Source: Thiotrichales bacterium (GTDB taxonomy: Bacteria > Pseudomonadota > Gammaproteobacteria > J044). From it: a stretch of 10,596 bases of DNA. Made by a program: the position numbers and the translations under genes. Location of the stretch: assembly GCA_024762895.1 (NCBI GenBank), contig JANTGN010000083.1, forward strand, positions 1 to 10,596. The letters run 5' to 3'. Within the stretch, counting starts at the first letter, position 1. Every line of letters begins with the position of its first letter. The notes beneath the pieces are model-generated. The model did no database searches. It was not told the DNA's origin and saw only the letters and a program-made list of their open reading frames with translations. Positions 1 through 6,852 of this stretch are shown one piece after another.

Positions 1-176
1 TGCCTTCGGTGGGTTCGGACAAACTGATGCAGGACATGGATAGCTGGGGCTATAGCTTCAGGCTGGGCTCAACGCGGTCCTGGTTTACTCAGGATGCCGA
101 AGATGCCCGTAACTGGTTATTGAAACATGGACTGATTGATGACAGTTCCAGTCCTACCTGGCAAAAGCGGAACTAA
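1..176 (+). CDS. C-terminal end of an unidentified protein (5' truncated by window)
   Basis: An open frame runs from the window edge (first full codon at base 3) to a TAA at 174-176, giving about 57 residues. The composition is protein-like, with an amphipathic stretch around DAEDARNWLLKHGLI and a polar end WQKRN. The frame has no internal stop and lies on the same strand as the HDOD gene that begins 60 bp later. I do not recognise the family from this tail, and there is no membrane segment or known motif in it. It may be co-transcribed with the next gene, although a candidate promoter lies between them. That it is coding is fairly secure; its function is unknown. Confidence 0.6.
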   Translation, partial: PSVGSDKLMQDMDSWGYSFRLGSTRSWFTQDAEDARNWLLKHGLIDDSSSPTWQKRN

Positions 177-189
177 GCCCGGATCATGA

Positions 190-218
190 TTGCCTGGCCA
201 GGTAGCTGTAGTTATTCT
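190..218 (+). promoter_or_regulatory. Candidate sigma-70 promoter for the HDOD gene
   Basis: TTGCCT (190-195) and TATTCT (213-218) are separated by 17 bp, and each matches four of six consensus positions. The predicted RNA start would fall near 225, leaving a very short leader before the GTG at 236 or the ATG at 248. No good Shine-Dalgarno sequence is visible before either start. The match is weak and could be chance. Confidence 0.3.
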
Positions 219-235
219 GGTTCTACTTAATTCAT

Positions 236-1477
236 GTGCCTATCGAAATGACTAGTACCGAATCTGCCACTTTTGAGTCACTACTGGGTCAACTGACTCC
301 GATCAAGGGCCTGCCCAACAACCTGGAACGTAGACTGCTACAACGGGCACGTGTGATCAGCATCGGCAAGCGCCAGCGGCTTTCCTCGCATACCGAGCAC
401 AACTGGATGCTGTATTTACTGGAAGGCAGTCTCAAGGTGGCCAATGCCTCCGGGGCCGAGACCATCAACGTGCCCTCATCACGTAGCCTGCGCCCCATCT
501 TTTCGGGGCAGTCACTCTCCGAGGTCGCCGTCACTCAATCTGAGAGCAGGATTCTGAAGATTGATCGCCAGTTTTACGAATTACTGCTCAGGGAACAGGA
601 CGATGCAGGCATCGAGATTCACGATGTCCAGGTCACCGCCGACGAGGGTGCCCTGTTTCAGGCCATGTACCAGGCCTACATCCAGGAAAGCTTACAACTA
701 CCGACCATGCCGGAGGTTGCCCTCTCTATCCGCAAGGCGATGGATGACCCCGGCATCAGCGCGGAACACATAGGGCGCCTGGTGCAACTGGACCCGGTCA
801 TAGCTGGCGGTATCATCCAGGCGGCCAATAGCCCACTCTATCGTGGCAATAAAAACATCGGTGGTATACGCGATGCCATCGTCAGGATAGGCCTGCAGGC
901 AACACGGGATCTGGCCATAAGCCTGGCGATAAAAAATATCTTCCATAGCCGGAATGCACTGGTTAAAAAGCGTATGCATTGTCTATGGGATAGAAGCGTT
1001 CATATCTCCGCCCTCAGTTATGTCATTGCCCGGCATGAAGGTCACCTGAATGCAGAACAGGCCATGCTGGCTGGCCTGATGCATCAGATCGGCGTCCTGC
1101 CCCTGCTCACTTATATTGCAAGTGAAGGGATCGAGTTCACGACTGAAGATGAACTGGAGCGGGTGCTGGATAAACTACATTCACTGGTGGGTGTACTGGT
1201 CGTCACGCAATGGGGACTGGACAGTCATTGCGGGATGATTATCGAGGAAAGTCGAAACTGGATGCGTGACCCATCGCCCCAGGCCGATATAGCCGATACC
1301 GTCCTGATGGCACAGCTCATTTATGGAAGTGACCCCGCCTTACCCACCCCGGATTCTGTACCGGCCTGGAAAAAACTGAATCTGGGTGAACTGGATGACA
1401 ACCTGCAACCCCAGGCTATTGTCGAGGCCGAAGCCGAGATCCAGGCCATCAAACAGCTACTCGGTGCTTATTCCTGA
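236..1477 (+). CDS. HDOD-domain protein with degenerate cyclic-nucleotide-binding-like N-terminal domain
   Basis: This 413-residue soluble protein has two parts. Residues about 25-115 look like a cNMP-binding-type beta roll (YLLEGSLKVA), but a clear phosphate-binding cassette is not visible, so it may be a ligand-free fold. Residues about 150-345 are an HDOD domain: LPTMPEVAL, repeated helices, QLDPVIAGGIIQAANSPLY and GIRDAIVRIGL are typical. HDOD proteins are related to HD phosphohydrolases but lack the full metal site; here the expected HD is HQ (LMHQIG, residues 282-287). They usually act in signalling as scaffolds rather than enzymes. The start is GTG at 236; ATG at 248 is an equally plausible start, and neither has a strong ribosome site. 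The 3' end overlaps the convergent channel-partner gene by 10 bp. The domain call is firm; the biological role is unknown. Confidence 0.85.
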   Translation: MPIEMTSTESATFESLLGQLTPIKGLPNNLERRLLQRARVISIGKRQRLSSHTEHNWMLYLLEGSLKVANASGAETINVPSSRSLRPIFSGQSLSEVAVTQSESRILKIDRQFYELLLREQDDAGIEIHDVQVTADEGALFQAMYQAYIQESLQLPTMPEVALSIRKAMDDPGISAEHIGRLVQLDPVIAGGIIQAANSPLYRGNKNIGGIRDAIVRIGLQATRDLAISLAIKNIFHSRNALVKKRMHCLWDRSVHISALSYVIARHEGHLNAEQAMLAGLMHQIGVLPLLTYIASEGIEFTTEDELERVLDKLHSLVGVLVVTQWGLDSHCGMIIEESRNWMRDPSPQADIADTVLMAQLIYGSDPALPTPDSVPAWKKLNLGELDDNLQPQAIVEAEAEIQAIKQLLGAYS

Positions 1478-2382
1478 TAATAGTAATCATATTGTTCCAG
1501 GGTGGATTTCATAAACTTCCAGGCCTCGGCGTAGGATAATCCACTATCCGCCGGAATAATGATCTTGATATACAACTGCTTTGGATGATCGGCCTTGAGC
1601 TTAGATAACACCCTATCCAGTTCCTGGCGCGTCAGGGTCTTGAGGGGCTGATCTTCTCTCTCCTTAAACTGGATCTTATATTTTCCTCCCTGCTTACGGT
1701 AACGCACCTCTACAACATACTTGCCCTTGGGCGTACGGGCCGGTTTAACCAGCTTATCGTATTTCACCTTCAGGCTGTCATACTCGTCCTTCATCACCAG
1801 TATGCGCTGCTGATTATTGGTATCCGCCTCCAGCAGGCTATTGATACGATCGGACTGGCGACGATTTTCCGTCTCCAGATCACTCATCTTGTGCTGTAGC
1901 CCGGTCAGTTCTAAGGATTGAGTCTGTACCTGCTGTTGCAGCGACGCGAGCAAATCACTGCTGCGTTTGATCTGGTCCTCCTGCATCAGTACCCGCTCAT
2001 TCGCTGCCTTGAGTGCTTCTTCGGTCTGGCGTTTTTCTGTTTTGAGTTGCTGCATCAGCTGTCCCTGCTGAACCGCGGTTTCCTGGGCCTGCATCAGCTG
2101 CATGCGCAACATGGATAACTGATACTGGGCCTGGGCCAGTTGTTCCTCCAGGGTGGCATTCTCTTCACTTTTGAAACGCAGATCCTCGGTAATCGCACGC
2201 TCAGCTTCCATACTCTGCCTGAGGTTCTCGAGTAACTCCCAGTTACGGATCACCAGTACTACACTGGCTAACATAAAGATCATGACAATCACCGTCATGA
2301 TATCGGTAAAGGACGGCCAGAAATGCTCGCCCGAAGAACCGACGTCGTTATTCTGCCTCAGGTCAACAAAGCCCTGTTCCAT
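1468..2382 (-). CDS. ExbD/TolR/MotB-like one-helix channel partner with long coiled coil
   Basis: This 304-residue protein has one N-terminal membrane helix (about 23-46). The helix contains PSFTDIMTVIVMIFML, which resembles the ExbD/TolR/MotB segment whose Asp (here Asp27) carries protons. Residues about 48-212 are rich in Gln, Glu, Lys and Leu and predict a long coiled coil. Residues about 220-304 resemble the ExbD/TolR periplasmic domain: beta strands, then ADHPKQLYIKIIIPADSGLSYAEAWKFM. No OmpA-type peptidoglycan-binding domain is seen, which argues against a true MotB. Its ATG overlaps the stop of the upstream four-helix subunit as TAATG, implying translational coupling and a fixed complex. 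ExbD proteins are usually about 140 residues; the extra length is the coiled coil. The channel class is well supported; the process it powers is unknown. Confidence 0.75.
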   Translation of the reverse strand: MEQGFVDLRQNNDVGSSGEHFWPSFTDIMTVIVMIFMLASVVLVIRNWELLENLRQSMEAERAITEDLRFKSEENATLEEQLAQAQYQLSMLRMQLMQAQETAVQQGQLMQQLKTEKRQTEEALKAANERVLMQEDQIKRSSDLLASLQQQVQTQSLELTGLQHKMSDLETENRRQSDRINSLLEADTNNQQRILVMKDEYDSLKVKYDKLVKPARTPKGKYVVEVRYRKQGGKYKIQFKEREDQPLKTLTRQELDRVLSKLKADHPKQLYIKIIIPADSGLSYAEAWKFMKSTLEQYDYYYQE

Positions 2383-3314
2383 TACTCGCCATCCCTGGCC
2401 GGCAACCGGAAACCTTCACGCAGAATCGATTTGATCTCATCTACATCCTGCCCCATGGCATTCATATCGGCCCCCAGGCGGGCGATGATATCTCGTAACT
2501 GACTCCCTGCCTCGGCATAGTGGGTCTGCGAATGTTCCATCTGACGTGCAGCCTCATGCAGGCTGCTGACGAGCCCGCGAATATCCGACAGCATGCTTTC
2601 TTCACTGCCAGAGAACCGCGGCAGGAGGTAAAGCGTCGTGGCCTGTTCCAGGTTACTCAGAAAATGGGTCTGAACATCAGTCAACTTGAGATAAAAATAG
2701 CCGTAGAATAGAAAACTCACGATCGCGGTAATCGTGGTCGACATGGCCGTGGACATTCCATGAATGACCAGCCCCATGTCACCACCGATACCCTGGCTCA
2801 CATCCATCAGATGCGAAGCGCCCAGCAGGGCAATGGATAAGGAAATAATCGTACCCAGCACCCCGACCAGGATCAGGATGCCATTGACGAACCGTGGAAA
2901 GGACAGGCGGGTACTCTCCCGCGCCATCAGGGTCGACGCCAGCGCCGCATGATTGATGGAGGCATGCTGCTCGTGCAGCCGGTGCATCAGCTCATAACGT
3001 TGAGCAATGAGACTCTGGTTATTGATGCCCTTGAGGACATCCAGATAACCGTCTTCCACATGCGTAATCAGTTTGCGTAATGCCGACTCTTCCCTGGCAT
3101 ATCGGAACAATAACTGGGCAATCCTGGCCAGGCCAACCACGAACAGTAACAGGATCGTGCCATTGATAATCCACCCAACAACGGTCAGTTGCCCCTGAAA
3201 GTACAGATCCTGGACATATTTAATATTCAGCACCAGGATCGCCACGAGTACCAGGATGGCCACCAGTAAGCGCATCAGGACCTTGCGACTCAGCCCAATC
3301 ATTGTTTCATTCAT
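2382..3314 (-). CDS. MotA/TolQ/ExbB-family proton-channel subunit
   Basis: This 310-residue protein has four predicted membrane helices at about 12-30, 45-68, 142-165 and 184-208, with a cytoplasmic loop between helices 2 and 3 and a helical tail of about 100 residues. Helix 3 carries GVLGTIISLSIAL, equivalent to the GLLGT/GLIGT motif of TolQ, ExbB and MotA. Helix 4 has STAMSTTITAIVSFLFYGY, matching the small/Thr-rich pore helix of that family. In the family, a ring of these subunits surrounds two copies of a one-helix partner, and ion flow drives movement of the partner. That partner is the next gene downstream (TAATG overlap). The ATG at 3314 has GGGAA upstream at good spacing. A ChaN-type lipoprotein gene lies 60 bp upstream on the same strand, so the three may be one operon. 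Confidence 0.8.
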   Translation of the reverse strand: MNETMIGLSRKVLMRLLVAILVLVAILVLNIKYVQDLYFQGQLTVVGWIINGTILLLFVVGLARIAQLLFRYAREESALRKLITHVEDGYLDVLKGINNQSLIAQRYELMHRLHEQHASINHAALASTLMARESTRLSFPRFVNGILILVGVLGTIISLSIALLGASHLMDVSQGIGGDMGLVIHGMSTAMSTTITAIVSFLFYGYFYLKLTDVQTHFLSNLEQATTLYLLPRFSGSEESMLSDIRGLVSSLHEAARQMEHSQTHYAEAGSQLRDIIARLGADMNAMGQDVDEIKSILREGFRLPARDGE

Positions 3315-3374
3315 ACCAATTTCCCGAGTTTTGCCACGCTGGTTCCTATTTTAACAGGCCATGAGGCACTAAGA

Positions 3375-4370
3375 TCAGGGCTTTTCCCCCATTTCCTGCA
3401 GCTGTTTCTTAAAGGTGACACAAGGGTCCTCATCACGTGCCCTGGGGGTAAAAATCACGATATCAAACACCCGGTCATCCATGTTATAGAGACCTTCATA
3501 ATCTTCGAGCCGCTCTTTGCCGGGTAGCACCTCGATCAGGCCTATACTCAGCACCGAACGCCACTGCCTTTGCTCCAGCAGGCCACCCACTCCATAGTCC
3601 CTGCGCACATGGCCGTTTCCCGCAATCAATACCGCCGGTTGCCCGGCCTGGACCAGGGTCTGTGCCAGCCCGGCATCCCGCAGGCGTTGTCCTCTAACCA
3701 GCAGCTTGACCGTTTGCTCATCTATCATATTGCAGTGAGAAGTGAGCAGATCGTCCTCCAGGGTCCTCTGGGCCTCCGGGGCCAGGGGTTGCTCCAGCCA
3801 CCGGGACAGGGAGTCGGGAGGCGTCGCTGTACGCATCTCTTTAAGTTGCTGACGACTCAGATTGCCGGCGTAGACCCGCAATCGGTAGGTCACCGCCAGC
3901 TCTAATAGCGGCCGGTAATAACTCCAGTCCCATCCACGCGCCTCAAACTCGCTCCTGGCCTCCAGGGTAGACAGGTCCTTACGCAGATACTCGTCTAAGA
4001 GAGGCTGCTGGCCCTGATCAAACTGCTCAAAGACCAGGGCCGGGTAGTGCCCTGCCCGAATCTGGGACTCGATCAGTTGCCTTTGAATACGATGGTGATC
4101 CGGGTTGTCGTGCACCTCTCCGATCAACAACCAGGGGGCATGAAATTCGCTGTACTGTAGCTCTTCCAGATAGATATTCAGTCTCTGCCCCCCCGGCATC
4201 GACCAGACGGTACCGGCCAGCGGATGTTCCTGCCCATAGGGTGACTGCCAGTCATGCAGGGGGAGATTCGAACAGGCGGACAATGTCAAAGAGAGGCCTG
4301 CAGCCAGCACCAGTCGTCCCTGCCTGAGCAGGGTCTGACCTCGGTTAAACGTGAGTCTGAAAAATTCCAT
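3375..4370 (-). CDS. ChaN-family (DUF399-type) lipoprotein, putative haem/iron-related
   Basis: This 331-residue lipoprotein has a long signal sequence ending in LTLSAC, a lipobox with Cys33 as the lipidated residue. The mature part carries ChaN hallmarks: LIGEVHDNPDHH (residues 82-93), LVFEQFDQGQQP (112-123), GWDWSYYRPLLELA (146-159), VYAGNLSR (166-173) and LIAGNGHVRRDYG (248-260). The conserved Glu and His residues belong to the EreA/ChaN/Tiki fold, whose members include metal-dependent hydrolases. Campylobacter ChaN is an iron-regulated haem-binding lipoprotein, so haem or iron handling at the outer membrane is a reasonable but unproven role here. The start at 4370 has AGGTGG about seven bases upstream. 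It lies divergent from the DUF1244 gene and 60 bp upstream of the channel pair. Family assignment is firm; function is inferred. Confidence 0.85.
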   Translation of the reverse strand: MEFFRLTFNRGQTLLRQGRLVLAAGLSLTLSACSNLPLHDWQSPYGQEHPLAGTVWSMPGGQRLNIYLEELQYSEFHAPWLLIGEVHDNPDHHRIQRQLIESQIRAGHYPALVFEQFDQGQQPLLDEYLRKDLSTLEARSEFEARGWDWSYYRPLLELAVTYRLRVYAGNLSRQQLKEMRTATPPDSLSRWLEQPLAPEAQRTLEDDLLTSHCNMIDEQTVKLLVRGQRLRDAGLAQTLVQAGQPAVLIAGNGHVRRDYGVGGLLEQRQWRSVLSIGLIEVLPGKERLEDYEGLYNMDDRVFDIVIFTPRARDEDPCVTFKKQLQEMGEKP

Positions 4371-4382
4371 ACGTTTTCCACC

Positions 4383-4411
4383 TTGAATCCCAAGCGCTCA
4401 GGCGACATAGT
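4383..4411 (+). promoter_or_regulatory. Candidate sigma-70 promoter for DUF1244-rnd
   Basis: TTGAAT (4383-4388) and CATAGT (4406-4411) are spaced by 17 bp, each matching four of six consensus positions. The predicted start near 4418 is followed by GAGGGA (4425-4430) and the ATG at 4436. It lies in the 65-bp gap between divergent genes, where a promoter is required. No convincing element was found for the opposite strand. Confidence 0.4.
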
Positions 4412-4435
4412 GCACCTCTTTGCCGAGGGAATCCA

Positions 4436-4729
4436 ATGGAAGACACGACACGTAATGAAATCGAAGCCACCGTATTCAACCGCTTGCTGGACCACCTGCG
4501 TGACCGTACCGATGTCCAGAATATCGATCTGATGATCCTGGCCGGCTTTTGCCGTAACTGTTTCAGTAAGTGGTACAAGGAAGCCGCCGAGGAGCGAGGC
4601 ATAGAACTCAGCCTGGATGAGACTCGCGAGATCATCTACGGCATGCCATATGACGAATGGAAGACAAAATATCAGAAAGAGGCCACGCCCGAGCAGCTCG
4701 AGGCCTTTAACAAGACCCAGGATAAGTAG
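4436..4729 (+). CDS. DUF1244 domain-containing protein
   Basis: This 97-residue protein is a full-length member of the DUF1244 family. The core HLRDRTDVQNIDLMILAG followed by FCRNCFSKWY (residues about 38-47) is highly characteristic. The C-x2-C-type pair in GFCRNC and the conserved Trp-Tyr are intact. The family is small, helical, probably cytoplasmic and of unknown biochemical function. The ATG has GAGGGA six bases upstream. The stop at 4727-4729 is only 7 bp before the RNase D start, so the two are almost certainly one transcript and may be translationally linked. Family call is near certain; no function is claimed. Confidence 0.92.
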   Translation: MEDTTRNEIEATVFNRLLDHLRDRTDVQNIDLMILAGFCRNCFSKWYKEAAEERGIELSLDETREIIYGMPYDEWKTKYQKEATPEQLEAFNKTQDK

Positions 4730-4736
4730 CCCGTAC

Positions 4737-5888
4737 ATGAGCGAAGACCTGTATATCGATACCCCCGAGGCCCTGAGCGAACTCTGCGAACAGCTTGCCC
4801 ATGTGGACTGGTTCTGCCTGGACACCGAATTTATTCGAGAAAAGACCTATTACCCGCGCCTGTGCCTGATTCAGGTCGGCACGCCGGATGTCGTCGCCTG
4901 CATTGATCCGCTTAGCATCGAGGACCTGTCTCCGCTCTCAAAGCTACTGCATGACCCCAATATCATCAAGGTCATACACGCCGCCTCTCAGGACATGGAG
5001 ATCTTTTATTACCTGGATAAAAAACTACCGGCACCCCTGTTCGATACCCAGGTAGCCGCCTCATTGATGGGGCTTGGTGATCAGGTAGGTTATGGGCGAC
5101 TGGTCGAGGACATGCTTCAGGTCTCGCTGGACAAGTCCCATAGCCGCACAGACTGGTCACAGCGTCCGCTGGAGGCCGAGCAGATACGTTATGCGGCGGA
5201 TGATGTTCGTTACCTACGCGACATCTATCAGCAGGAACGTCAATGGCTGATCGATCATGATCGTCTGCACTGGCTGGATGAAGACTTCAAAAACCTCACT
5301 AGCACGGAACGCTATAAACCGGCACCCGAGGAGGCCTGGAAAAGGGTCAAAGGGAACCAGCGACTAAAACCCCAGCAACTCATGGTCCTCAAGGAACTGG
5401 CCAGTTGGCGTGAGCATAAGGCCATGAGCTCGAATCGACCCAAACGCTGGGTACTCAAGGATGAAGTCCTGCTGGAGCTGGCACGGCGCGGGCCAAAAAA
5501 GCTCGAAGACCTGTCCCGTATTCGGGGTCTTGAACCAGGCCAGATTCGAAATAGTGGCGAGGAGATCCTTCAGGTGATTCAGGAGGCCATGAAAAAGCCC
5601 AGAGCAGTATGGCCGGAACTACCCAGAAGGATCCGGCTCAGCGAAGAGCAGGACACCATTGCCGACCTGTTGATGGCCAGTCTGCGCCTAAGTGGCCTGG
5701 AGGCCTCCATCAGTGTCCAGGCCATTGCCACCCGAAAAGAGGTGGAGCAACTGATCCTGGGCGAGCGCGACCTGAACCTGATGAAGGGCTGGCGTCTGCA
5801 ACTCGCGGGAAACAGCCTGCTCGATATCCTGGCAGGTAAAAGCGCCCTGAGGGTCAATAATGGCAAAATTGAACGATTTACGCCCTGA
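4737..5888 (+). CDS. rnd: Ribonuclease D (3'-5' exoribonuclease, DEDDy type, with HRDC domain)
   Basis: The 383-residue product removes nucleotides from RNA 3' ends, classically in tRNA maturation. All five catalytic residues are visible: Asp29 and Glu31 in LDTEF, Asp86 in HAASQDMEIF, and Tyr152 and Asp156 in YAADDVRYL, each one position beyond the E. coli RNase D numbering. The exonuclease domain spans about 5-180. An HRDC domain follows at about 212-290 (LKPQQLMVLKELASWRE, LEDLSRIRGL), then a second helical C-terminal region, as in E. coli. I chose the ATG at 4737 because the family begins with this MSEDLYIDTPEAL-type sequence. The frame is open upstream to 4617, but only inside the DUF1244 gene. 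The stop TGA (5886-5888) directly abuts the stop of the convergent FliL-like gene. Confidence 0.96.
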   Translation: MSEDLYIDTPEALSELCEQLAHVDWFCLDTEFIREKTYYPRLCLIQVGTPDVVACIDPLSIEDLSPLSKLLHDPNIIKVIHAASQDMEIFYYLDKKLPAPLFDTQVAASLMGLGDQVGYGRLVEDMLQVSLDKSHSRTDWSQRPLEAEQIRYAADDVRYLRDIYQQERQWLIDHDRLHWLDEDFKNLTSTERYKPAPEEAWKRVKGNQRLKPQQLMVLKELASWREHKAMSSNRPKRWVLKDEVLLELARRGPKKLEDLSRIRGLEPGQIRNSGEEILQVIQEAMKKPRAVWPELPRRIRLSEEQDTIADLLMASLRLSGLEASISVQAIATRKEVEQLILGERDLNLMKGWRLQLAGNSLLDILAGKSALRVNNGKIERFTP

Positions 5889-6305
5889 TCACTGCACCAC
5901 GTAATTGGTAAAGAACAGCCCCTCGATGACAGGTTCTCCAGTCATCTCTTCAAGCACCTTTTTTACTGCAGCCTCGGAGTCCTTTCGCAGTTGTTCACGC
6001 GTTTCTATACTACGTATGGCGCGTCCGTCCTGATTACTGAGCTGCATGATCAGGGTATGACGCACGGCCGGCATATGAAGCTTCACTTCCTCGGCGGCCT
6101 CCTTGGAGTTTACCAGCACCTCGGCCTTCACCTGAAGGAACTTGGCACCGGTACCCCGCTTGAGATTAACGACAAAGGCAGGGCTCAGTTTGACATAAGA
6201 AGGATCCCTGGCAACCTCTTCATCCCCTTCTTCAGCAGCCCACAGCGGCATAACCAACACGGCCATCAGACACAAACCAAGACCTGCATGCAGAAAATGC
6301 TTCAC
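5889..6305 (-). CDS. FliL-family-like exported protein
   Basis: The product is 138 residues from the GTG at 6305. I prefer this start because GAGGAG lies eight bases upstream and it begins with a clean signal sequence (MKHFLHAGLG, hydrophobic core, then PLWAAEE). An upstream TTG at 6335 would add ten residues and is less likely. The mature part matches the FliL domain pattern: YVKLSPAFVVNL, FLQVKAEVLV, a helix with HMPAVRHTLIMQLS, IRSIETREQLRKD, and an ending PVIEGLFFTNYVVQ. Classical FliL is an inner-membrane protein that supports the flagellar motor. Here the N-terminus looks cleavable and no flagellar genes are nearby, so it may be a periplasmic relative with another task. A membrane-anchored form cannot be excluded. 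It converges exactly on rnd, with no bases between the stop codons. Confidence 0.75.
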   Translation of the reverse strand: MKHFLHAGLGLCLMAVLVMPLWAAEEGDEEVARDPSYVKLSPAFVVNLKRGTGAKFLQVKAEVLVNSKEAAEEVKLHMPAVRHTLIMQLSNQDGRAIRSIETREQLRKDSEAAVKKVLEEMTGEPVIEGLFFTNYVVQ

Positions 6306-6384
6306 CAACCTTACTCCTCGCACTTGCGAAACCAATTAAGTTGTTTAATCCTACTACACTTTAGCTCAGGCGGAACCCTTCCCA

Positions 6385-6837
6385 ATGCCAGGTATAGACC
6401 TGCAACGACTTTTTAAGCAGCATGCCTTTGAGTCCGTACTCTGGATAAGCTCAGAATATCCGAAAGGACTTAAACAACACGATAATCATATTGAATACCG
6501 ATGTGCGTCTCAGCTCGGTGCACCTGAATCACTGGAGGGACACTGGGATCTGGTGGTGATTGAAGAGGAACTGCTAAAACTACCCAGAGACCGGGCCATC
6601 CAGACCCTCAGCCGCCTGCGGGACCTTCACGCCAGGAGACTGGTGGTCCTGTTCCCACAACATCCGGACGACAGCCATACAGTGCAACACGCGGATCTGA
6701 TCAGCCTGGGACTCAAGGCCCTGGAGTCCCAGCCAGGTATCTTTTATCACGATCTCTTTGACTATAAAGACACCCCGGACTGGCTAAACAGTCGTTTCTG
6801 GGCCAATCCTGAAAACTGGGACAAGTTCCGCTGGTAA
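6385..6837 (+). CDS. DUF6231-like conserved hypothetical protein
   Basis: This is a 150-residue soluble protein without signal or membrane segments. It has an alternating beta/alpha pattern (SVLWISSEYP, WDLVVIEEELLKL, RRLVVLFPQ). Its C-terminal signature, DYKDTPDWLNSRFWANPENWDKFRW, matches what I recall of the DUF6231 family from Pseudomonas and relatives. The fold looks like a cut-down Rossmann or methyltransferase-like sheet, but no cofactor motif is visible and no function is known. The ATG at 6385 has a weak GGCGGA-like ribosome site about eight bases upstream. It is divergent from the FliL-like gene and ends 15 bp from the convergent mgtE. That it is a real gene is secure; the family name is from memory and less so. 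Confidence 0.7.
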   Translation: MPGIDLQRLFKQHAFESVLWISSEYPKGLKQHDNHIEYRCASQLGAPESLEGHWDLVVIEEELLKLPRDRAIQTLSRLRDLHARRLVVLFPQHPDDSHTVQHADLISLGLKALESQPGIFYHDLFDYKDTPDWLNSRFWANPENWDKFRW

Positions 6838-6852
6838 TCAGGCCAGGCCCCA

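Noticed and set aside
1468..3314. Zorya antiphage defence system (ZorA/ZorB)
   Set aside because: The pair has the same channel class, but no ZorC, ZorD or ZorE gene is nearby, the one-helix partner lacks an OmpA-like domain, and the long helical shaft is on the wrong subunit.
4617..4736. Longer RNase D start about 40 codons upstream
   Set aside because: The extension overlaps the DUF1244 coding region and reads as Arg/Ser/Pro-rich non-protein sequence. The family N-terminus begins at 4737.
4286..4825. 179-codon minus-strand frame across the ChaN/DUF1244 junction
   Set aside because: It is antisense to two recognised genes and crosses both of their starts; it has no family resemblance and is explained by codon bias of the real genes.
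6306..6335. TTG start for the FliL-like gene
   Set aside because: It has no ribosome site, and it would put ten residues before a clean signal peptide whose GTG start has GAGGAG at good spacing.
5991..6416. 141-codon + strand frame opposite the FliL-like gene
   Set aside because: It is antisense to a recognised FliL-type domain and runs into the start of the DUF6231-like gene; its translation is low in family-like features.
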